A stretch of DNA of 64,000 bases. Source: Anastrepha obliqua. Its lineage: Eukaryota > Arthropoda > Insecta > Diptera > Tephritidae. Location of the stretch: NCBI RefSeq assembly GCF_027943255.1, contig NC_072893.1:122263784-122327783 (forward strand), in the 5' to 3' direction. Of the stretch, positions 56,593 to 64,000 are shown piece after piece (position 1 is the first letter of the stretch; each line of letters begins with the position of its first letter). A model generated the notes under the pieces. It saw only the letters and a program-made list of their open reading frames with translations. It was not told where the DNA came from and did not search any database. The position numbers and the translations under genes were made by a program.

Positions 56593-58416
56593 TGCTTCAT
56601 TTTCATGGTTATAAGCTGGGATTTCTATACCAAAATGCTATAAGATAGTAGTTTTATTGACTTAGAAAACTCCGGTTTCATGGCTATACATCTGATTGAT
56701 TCTTTTTTTTCAGTTTCCATTATATAAATTAGGAAATTATTTCTCGAAAATTTTTAAATAACCACCAGATAAGCACTTGCAGTCGCTGCGCCCAAAAGCG
56801 AGCTACACAAACTGTATGGCTACATGAAACCTTTGTTAAGCTGACATTGCTCTTTTGCGCTTTGGTTGGTTGCCAAATTTTCATACGCGGCTTAACGCTA
56901 ATACATAAATGAATACACACACACAGTTGCTTGTTTATGGGTGTGTATGTGTGTGTATATGTCAGTACGCACACGTGCGTTTGCACGCAACTTAAAATTA
57001 TACAAACTCACTGCTCTCGTTAACGGTATTATTTGGCCATTATGGTGCAACTTTTGGTAATTTTCGATTTCTCTTGCTTGTTGTTTTTGGTGTTTTTGTT
57101 GTTGCTGAGATTTAAATCAGCGTACAACAAACGTGCGGAAAATTTTTGATTCTTTGTTTTTGTTTTTGTCATTGTATATTGTACGGTAATCTTTGCATAG
57201 ACATTATCGGCATGAACGTGAGCAAATAATTATAATAACGAGTGAATGGCAACAACAAAGTTATGCAACTATTCGATATTGGTTTTGCGCAAAAAAAGTT
57301 ATTAGAGTGGGGATGGAAGCTATGGGATAAGGGGGAGTGTAGGGTGTTTTGATGAAACGGTTTTTGCCACAAATTGTGCGCGGGGATGTGTGAGTGCACA
57401 TGTTTTGGTGGGCAAAAGTGGGCAAACTATTCAACCTGCTCGAGGCCGGTCAAAGTAATCAATGCATGCCCGGTTGGCAAAGCTGCACAAGGTCTGCTGT
57501 ATGAATTTCTGGTGGCTTGGAGCTTTGGGTTTGAAGAATTCAAGCAGAGCTTGGGTTTAATTAGTTCCAAGGTATGCAGTATAGGCTACTTCTAAGGCTT
57601 CTCTAAAAGAATTTAAGCTTATTACTTACTTCTCATTTCATTCGCTTATCACACATGTCTGCACTTCTCAACCGGCTTACAAGCAAAAGCTCATTGCATC
57701 CTGAGCTTCCCTTTTAAGCTCAATACTTTTCTCAAAGTCTGCGAGACGCAAGGCCCAATCTTTTGGGAATAAATGTTGACTAGTCATAAGATAAATAAAT
57801 AAATAAATATTGGCATGCACTTGTAAGCCATATGGTCTCCCATATCTTTCCTTTCTATAGTGAATAGCCTCGTATAGCCAAATTTTTTTAATTTAATTTA
57901 ATTGTTTTTTCTTGTTCACTTCTCTCGGGAGCAGAGGGCCTCGACAAGACTCGTTCTTGCGTTGGTTTCGTTAATATGTTTTGATTTATGACAGGGTGGG
58001 TGATTAGCCTGCGACTACCAGTCCTAAGTAGCAGAATGCCCACCTGTCGTTGCTTAGGAACAACGCCTTCTTACTGCCAGCGCCATCTGTGTCTCACATT
58101 TTTCTAGCAGAAGGATCGCACAGATGGTTGAGGACTTCGCTAAATTTGGTGTGTCTGCGCTATTACCGCGGTTGCCCGCTTCCTCTTGCTGGCGCCACTA
58201 ATGCATTGTTTAACTGAGTGGTTTTCTTTGTTGTTTTTTTTTTGCTTGTTTTAGCAGCCACAATGCAAATCATACGCTGACTGGAGTAAGGATGGAAAGG
58301 ATAAGTTTTTGGTGTTGAGGAATAGAATTAGAGGAAATTTTTCTATTTTTTTTATGTTTATCTTTTTTTTTTAGAAACAGGAAAAGTAGGTTATTTTGGA
58401 AAAGTGCGAGGGCTGT
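56593..58416. other. non-coding stretch, nothing firm
   Basis: CA/TG microsatellite pieces occur at 56915-56965. A GC-rich island at 57910-58215 (GCCATCTGTG, GCTGGCGCCAC) has no recognisable coding or RNA feature. It stands out from the AT-rich surroundings and may be unrecognised element sequence. Confidence 0.4.
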
Positions 58417-58477
58417 GCCTTACGTGGGACTCGAACCCACAACCTCTGGGATGGCCCTTACGCTAGACTACCGAGGC
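58417..58477 (-). other. tRNA-like sequence with shortened anticodon region
   Basis: On the minus strand, 61 nt start GCCTCGGTAGTCTAGCG and end GTTGTGGGTTCGAGTCCCAC followed by GTAAGGC. The T arm is perfect (TGTGGG / TTCGAGT / CCCAC-type stem and loop), with a perfect pol III B box (GGTTCGAGTCC). An A-box-like word (TAGTCTAGCGTAAGG) sits at the usual place. The outer four pairs of the acceptor stem (GCCT with AGGC) form, but the inner three do not. It is about 11 nt short of a normal tRNA, and no full anticodon arm can be drawn. It is therefore a tRNA pseudogene or the head of a tRNA-derived SINE rather than a working tRNA. Confidence 0.65.
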
Positions 58478-59029
58478 CGAAATTCTTTATTATAGACATA
58501 ATTTTGTTTTTTTTTTGGAAAAATAATTTTTAACGAATTTTTTCTGAAAAATGTTTGTATTTATTTTACGATTTTCGAAAATAATTTATGTAATTTAATT
58601 ATTTTAACTAATAATTGATATTTCAATTTTTAAGAATATTTTTACAATTATAATTTTTTTTGCATTTTATTTTTGAAAAATAATTTTGCACAACAAATTT
58701 TTGATCGAGATCGCTGCAATTTTGTTAGTTTTTTCGAAAATAAGTTTTATTATATTCATATCATATAATATTATATTTTTTAATAATATTTTTTTATGAA
58801 CCTTCAGGTATTTGAAATAATTTTTTATTCTGTTTGTATATCTACTAGTAATACTAACTAATAATTTATATTAAAATTTTTGATTATATTTTATTATTAA
58901 AATTAATAAAATTGTTTCCTTAAATTACTATTTTTTGTTTTTTGAAAATGTGTTTTATACAGATATGTTTTTTTTGTTTTTCATATTTGGAAAACTATTT
59001 CCTTACTATTACTTTCCAAATTTTTTTTT
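58478..59029. other. low-complexity AT-rich DNA
   Basis: A/T-rich runs with GAAAAATAATTTTT-like words that grade into the short tandem repeat to the right. No gene. Confidence 0.5.
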
Positions 59030-59225
59030 TATCAATATTCTTTTTCAGTTCTGAAAAATTACTTTAAAAAAAAAATTTTTTTTTATAAAAAATGTTTTTC
59101 ATTTCTGAGAAATTATTTTTCCAAAAAAAATTTTTTTTTATCAAGAATGTTTTTCATTTCTGAAAAATTATTTTTCTTTTTCACTTCTGAAAAATTATTT
59201 TTGAAAACTTTTTTTTATTAAAATT
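59030..59225. repeat. short tandem repeat, about 54-55-bp (2 x 27) units
   Basis: The core TTTCA(T/G)TTCTGA(A/G)AAATTA recurs with CTGA at 59051, 59105, 59160 and 59187, at spacings of 54, 55 and 27. The intervals are A/T homopolymer-like. Confidence 0.65.
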
Positions 59226-61389
59226 GTTAAAATTTCCAACAGTAATATTATTTTTATATTTCATTGCAATTAGTATTATATTTTTTAATCATACTTTTTT
59301 GAGGTTTTTGTTTTGAAATTTTTGATAATATTTTTTCATTACTATTAGTAAAAATGTTTTCTTACACTTTTTTATTTGTAAATATTTTTTTTTTTCTATT
59401 TTTTCGTGTAATTTTTTTTTTATTTTATATGCATACATAAATATTAAAAAACAAAATTGTACTACAAACAAATAAGTTATCTTTCAAAAGCTGCGTTGTT
59501 TTATATTTAAATTTTCAGTATTTTTGTATTAAAATTAACCCTTTAGCCCATATGAGACCATAAGTGGTATTCCAGTTTTGATTCATTTTTATTTCCAAAC
59601 TAAGTACTATAAAAAAAGTTTTTAAAGTTCTTAAATTTTTTAATATATATATTTTTAAATATTTTTATTTTTCTAAGTCTTTTCGTCTCTTTTAACCTGC
59701 TATTCTAACGCAGCAACTGTATTTATTCTTCATTAATTTTGCCCCAGATTTATTTCTTTTCAATCTTTTTCTCTACAATTGTTTTCTTTTTTTTTTTTGT
59801 CTGCAATCCCCAATTTTTCTTATTTCTGCTCTTCTCGCTTTCGCACGTAACTCACAATTTATCGATTTCTATGTACGATGCTCAATTTCACAGCATTTGT
59901 CATTTATTGCTAAATTGTAGGTAATTTGAAGCGACAGACAGAGCCGCCCATATGCAGAGCAGCACACGCACACATGCAAGCAAATGACTTGAATCCTTGA
60001 ATCACAGAATTTCGTAGTCTGCGTTATTCTCTCAAATAGATAAAACCTTTTCTTGTTATTGCCTTTTTTGTCATGCCAATCCCTGACGGCTGTACAAATT
60101 GCTGTCACATGCGTGAGATTAAGGCTGACTTACATTGGGCTGCATACACATACGAGTTTATACGTCACTGTGTATGTTTTGAGTACATACTTTTATTTGT
60201 TTGAAAAAACCTACATTCATATATACACACACACTTACCAGTTCATATATAATTGCCATGCTAAATATGTAGTAGCGCACCATAAACAAACCACCTTTAC
60301 TCACTCTAGTGCCAACAAATAGTTAGTTGTCGACTTAAGTTTAGCATACTTTTGTGTTGCAGCTTTTTAGTTGACTTTGACAACTTCATTCTACACAGCG
60401 CAGCATCTCCTTTGCAAAGCGCATAAGTTTATGTGTCGATTTGGTAGAGTAAGACAGTCGGCAACTAAGAGAAGAAGCTTTAGTACGATTGCAGTCTGCT
60501 TTTAAGCTCTTAAAACGCGACAGGTACAAATTCTACTTAAACGAGAAATGCAGAGCACTTTATTTTGTGAGCCAGAAGAATTTTTTTTAAGATACCCAAC
60601 TTCAAGTTCGAGAAATAATTTTGTTCCGTATTTACTACTTCTTTCTTACGTTTAGGCGCTTCCACTGAAAATTGTCTATAAAGCAACTTTGCCTCCATTC
60701 AACATGTAAAGTTAATTTTGCTTCTCTAAGCATCTTCCAAGCCAATCTATGCGAATATTTTTGAGTTAAGTTCTGTTAAACTCTCTTTATGACACGTGTG
60801 ATTTTTTGCTATATGCTTTTAGGCGCATATACCGATTTTATGTTTTTAAGCATACAATTTTTTAAAAATTGCATATTTAATATTTAAAGTGGCAAGTTGA
60901 CTACTGCAAAAGCGATTTCTATTAAAGAAATTAATATATTAATGCAAATTGCAACAGTAAATTTTTACATAATCTTTTTGTCCATTTTTCTACGCTTAAT
61001 TACAGCTCACATTACCAAATACACAAGCTAAAATTAATTAAAAACAAAGCAACTATGTAAATATTTACATTTAGTACAACACGGCGTATACGCAACGCAT
61101 AATTAAGCATTAATCAGGCTACACAAGCAAATGTACGAGCAGACGTGTAATTTTTGTGTTTTTAGCGAAACAATAATACATTGTGATAAATGAAAAGCTG
61201 AAGAGAGTGGAAAAAGTAAAAAAATAAACACACAATAAAATAGTGAGGTGAATCAAACGTTAAAAAATATATTACATTTTTTTTATATAACTTCCTATGC
61301 ATATGTATATGTGTTCATTTTCGAAGCAAAAAAGGCACTGCATCCTATTTAAATTCCCCTTTTTCGAAAAACCATTTTGTACTTAGACA
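59226..61389. other. AT-rich non-coding stretch, nothing recognised
   Basis: No domain-bearing frame, RNA or known repeat was found. Small CA-rich pieces lie at 59970-59985 and 60215-60235. Confidence 0.4.
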
Positions 61390-62289
61390 AATCTCCAACT
61401 GAACTTGTGGAACGGCAAAAAATAGAAACATAGAACCAACCGAAATTACATAGTTGGACTTGTGAAGCAATAATAGCGGACTACAGAACTTGCCTGGTAG
61501 CATCGAAAGCTATTCAGGTCACAATTTTCCTCAATTTGTATATGCTGCTGTGCAAGTTCACAGGTCCACAGTTTCAGTGCACCCTTTTCCATTTATTAAT
61601 GGAATAAAAAAGTATCGAGAGGATCTCACCTTTTCTATAGCCCTTGTTCCGCCAACCATATTGCAAAGTTTTGAGCCGCTAAGGACTTTGATGATATTAA
61701 ATATATAGTTTCCTCATAAAGAATCTTTTCTTGCTTTTTCATCAGCGCATCTTAACTCGATGCTTGCTTTCAGTCACTTTCCTTCTTCTTATCGAGGCAG
61801 AAATGCTCTACAATTGGCTATTACTGTCGAGACACTCTAATAGTAGACATTTTAATATATATAAAATATAGGAATCTGTGATATATAGATGTAATATAAT
61901 AAACTACTTTAACATAAAACTTTGCTAAAGAAAAATGTTCCTCCAAGGCTAGTAAGAGACTCGTAATTTCGAGGTAATTTCACATGATTCATTCCTCTCA
62001 CATTTAGCTAACAATTATGGAGCTGATTTTATGGCCGATAGTCACACACTGCTGAACTTGTGGAAAGACAGGAGCAACACAACCTAACTTATGAAAATTT
62101 CATAATTGAACTTGTGGAACGGAGCTGTTGCTTCGCATATTATTACCTTATTTCTGCTGCGTTTTTTAAGCAGTTTGCCTATTATTACTCCACAGAGTTG
62201 AACTAATGAAACACTTCCCTTTTCTGTACTTCGATTTTTAAGTCATTCACTTCCCCTTTTTCTTCCAATGCTTATGGTAATGGCAATGG
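61390..62289. repeat. dispersed GAACTTGTGGAACGGCAAA repeat, left block
   Basis: CAACTGAACTTGTGGAACGG occurs at about 61398. Relatives occur at 61454 (GTTGGACTTGTGAAGCAA), 62051 (CTGAACTTGTGGAAAGACAG), 62108 (ATTGAACTTGTGGAACGGAG) and 62200 (GTTGAACTAATGAAACAC). The CTTTTTCTTC/TCGAT words between them also recur. The block is cut by the retroelement at 62290-63118 and resumes at 63290. Confidence 0.7.
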
Positions 62290-63118
62290 TAATGGTTGTA
62301 CGGGTTAGGCTAAGGCCTTTATGCACTGCGACCAGATTGGTCTATTGTGCGCCCCTAATTACTAAATTATAATTATTTCGTAAACCGAGGAATCGAACCA
62401 GCTCCTTTGAAGGGAGCAATTGTAGGTCTTGCTCCTCCAGTAGGTACGAGTGCAGGATTCTCTGTCTCTTGTGGCCTATAGCCTCAAAGTTGGTGAATAT
62501 GTGTTTATAGACTCCTCTTCGTCACAGCAGAACCTGCATGAACTTATACTAGATAACCCTATTGTGTTAAAGTGTTTAATACAAGCAAAGTGACCTGCAA
62601 GTGCTCCACAGAGTAATCTGAGGCCCTTTTTATCTATGGTTAGAGCAGATTTTGCTCTGTTGGCATTGAAGTTCAAAAACTTTTTGGAGTGATTAAGGCC
62701 GCTTGTGCCGTTCCAGTGTTCCCTGATTTTAGTTTGTAACCATGTTTTGGTTTCCTGTTTTATATTATTTTTGTTAAAGCCAAAAAATGAGGTTGGTCCA
62801 ATAAATAGCCCTTCTGCCCCTTTTTTGGCATTAAAGTCTGCCTCCTCGTTTCCTTCGTGTCCCTCATGTCGGGGTACCCAAATCAGTGAGACCTGATCAT
62901 GGGTGGCCACTTTGTTGAGGACATTCTTACACTCTATTAGGGCTTTTGACTTGAATGTGAAGCTATTCAAGGCTTTGAGAACCGCTTGGCTGTCCGAAGG
63001 TAATATAATTTTTACTTTCTCGAACCCTCTTTTGGATATGATTTCCACTGTTTCCATTATGGCGAAAAACTCCGCATGGAAAATTGTGGCATCTGTCTTT
63101 AGATGATACTCGATCTTT
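62290..63118 (-). pseudogene. non-LTR retrotransposon 3' remnant: RNase H, knuckle, C-terminus, 3' UTR
   Basis: The minus strand opens at EYHLKTDATIFHAEFFAIME (catalytic Glu). It continues ILPSDSQAVLKALNSF with the second Asp, and VSLIWVPRHEGHEGNEEADF, where WVPGH has become WVPRH, then KKGAEGLFIGP. A linker GLRLLCGALAGHFAC leads to the knuckle SSCRFCCDEEES, where the frame shifts. In the next frame the C terminus reads HIFTNFEAIGHKRQ, LLPSKELVRFLGL, ending in a TAG near 62345. The 3' UTR (GACCAATCTGGTCGCAGTGC, AAGGCCTTAGCCTAACCCG) ends near 62300. The first RNase H strand is lost by 5' truncation. Only one frame change in about 270 codons, so fairly young. Confidence 0.88.
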
Positions 63119-63289
63119 CAAATATTATGCATGTATACATGTTTTTTGCAAGCAAATAGTCACTACACCCTACCCGTACTTTTTCGATTAGTGCAATATT
63201 GTTTTTTTGTTTTTTTTGGAAAATCATCCTTGTTTTTAATATTCATTTTTTTTTTCAAATAGTGCTGTTTTTAATAGTCCGTTGTGTAT

Positions 63290-63760
63290 AAAGTCTCACA
63301 ACTGAACTTGTGAAACAGTAAAAATCCTCCCAATCCAATTTATAAAAGCGCAAAACTGAACTTGTGAAACGGCAAAGCTCCAACTATTATTTCATACAGA
63401 TAAACGAATGGAACACTTCTCATTTATTATTAATATTATTATTTATTATTTTACTATATTATATTAATTATTAATAATAACCGATTCACCTGCCTTTTTC
63501 TTCTGAAGTTATTCCTCGATACTTTTAATTTTTCGAGTGGATTCAACTTCACTGTATTTCACGCTTCTAGCACTTTTTCAGACAGTGGATGTGTTTTTTG
63601 TTCCTTTTTTTTTGTAAAAGCCGTCCATTCTTTTTTTTAATATTTCAACTTTAATAGCAAACGCAAAGCCGCTCCCAGTCCAATTCGTAAAATCACACAA
63701 ACGAACTTGTGAAACGACAAAGCTCCAACAATAACATCCCACAGCTGAACTAGTGCACTA
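63290..63760. repeat. dispersed GAACTTGTGAAACGGCAAA repeat, right block
   Basis: A unit of about 95 bp (CTCCCAATCCAATTTATAAAA, GCGCAAAACTGAACTTGTGA, AACGGCAAAGCTCCAACTAT) at 63322-63420 recurs at 63668-63760 (CTCCCAGTCCAATTCGTAAAAT, ACAAACGAACTTGTGAAACG, ACAAAGCTCCAACAATAACA). An extra ACTGAACTTGTGAAACAG lies at 63303. This is the continuation of the left block beyond the inserted retroelement. Confidence 0.75.
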
Positions 63761-64000
63761 TTTTTCCCAATAAAAAGATTATTTTTAATTGCACATTTTT
63801 ATTCGTTCCTAACTGGTACGCAACACATTTCTCCATTTTCTATAATGCCGTCAAAGTACATCATTTAATTATGCTAATGCTCGTTAAAGCTAGCAGCAGT
63901 AGTAGCTCCACATTAAGGCAGCCGAGTGCGCATTGTCACAATTTCGCAACTATCACCCCGCCGCACTGCCGCGCCTCCTCGTAAACCCCTCACTTGCCAT
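63761..64000. other. non-coding, nothing recognised
   Basis: The last 240 bases hold no supported feature. Composition becomes more balanced toward the end (63890-64000). Confidence 0.4.

Noticed and set aside
1..64000. CRISPR arrays, bacterial operons, or LTR retrotransposons/endogenous viruses
   Set aside because: The tandem arrays here have no spacer pattern. Sequence is eukaryotic and AT-rich, and I saw no gag, protease, integrase, envelope or long terminal repeat.

Overview
The window looks like repeat-rich nuclear DNA of a higher dipteran, most likely a tephritid fruit fly. The grounds are very AT-rich non-coding sequence, a SINE whose central domain I recall as common in tephritids, a mellifera-like mariner, a DD41D rosa-type element (rosa elements were first described in Ceratitis rosa), and many I/R1/Jockey-type non-LTR retrotransposon tails ending in CCTAACCTAACC-like sequence. 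The species cannot be named from the sequence alone. I find no host protein-coding gene that I can support. The stretch reads as intergenic or long-intron DNA filled with nested and decayed mobile elements and satellite-like arrays.

Layout. 0-11 kb: a non-LTR RNase H/zinc-knuckle relic (2.3-3.3 kb, minus), an RT scrap (3.7 kb), a decayed Tc1-like DD34E transposase (4.3-5.1 kb), and a non-LTR copy (minus, 7.8-10.8 kb) split by a 1.6-kb block. That block carries a Cys-rich, twice-frameshifted gene of a family I cannot name. 11-16 kb: a 143-bp tandem array (11.4-12.3 kb), a 111-bp duplication (12.8 kb) and a dimeric array of about 120 bp (15.6-16.2 kb). 18-24.4 kb: a Jockey C-terminal relic, several non-LTR tails, and a SINE lying between two copies of a 170-bp duplication. 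25.1-25.4 kb: a nearly pure (GGAATA)n hexanucleotide array of about 51 copies inside a one-strand purine tract. 27.5-30.7 kb: a hAT element of the GTF2IRD2/ZBED kind inserted in a 165-bp repeat array. 33.8-34.7 kb: a TTATG-rich higher-order array. 35.8-38.3 kb: a nearly intact mariner (TA-flanked, with TIRs) nested in an older non-LTR copy. 39.4-41.0 kb: a 5'-truncated Jockey-clade copy flanked by a 17-bp target-site duplication. 43.0-43.8 kb: an internally deleted DD41D element with both TIRs. 45.5-46.3 kb: a second long purine tract. 47.9-63.1 kb: further non-LTR tails, an RT C-terminus, a shortened tRNA-like sequence (58.4 kb), and a GAACTTGTG-type repeat at 61.4-63.8 kb interrupted by another non-LTR tail.

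How the parts relate. Nearly every retroelement is a 3'-end remnant (RNase H, C-terminal CCHC knuckle, 3' UTR), as expected from incomplete target-primed reverse transcription. DNA transposons sit on top of these remnants, giving a relative age order: mariner is younger than the 36-kb non-LTR copy, the hAT element is younger than the 165-bp array, and the zinc-cluster block is probably younger than the 8-10.8-kb non-LTR copy. Nothing here looks fully autonomous. The mariner is closest, broken by one frameshift near its N terminus. The least explained items are the Cys-rich gene at 9.1-10.2 kb and the several unrelated tandem arrays.
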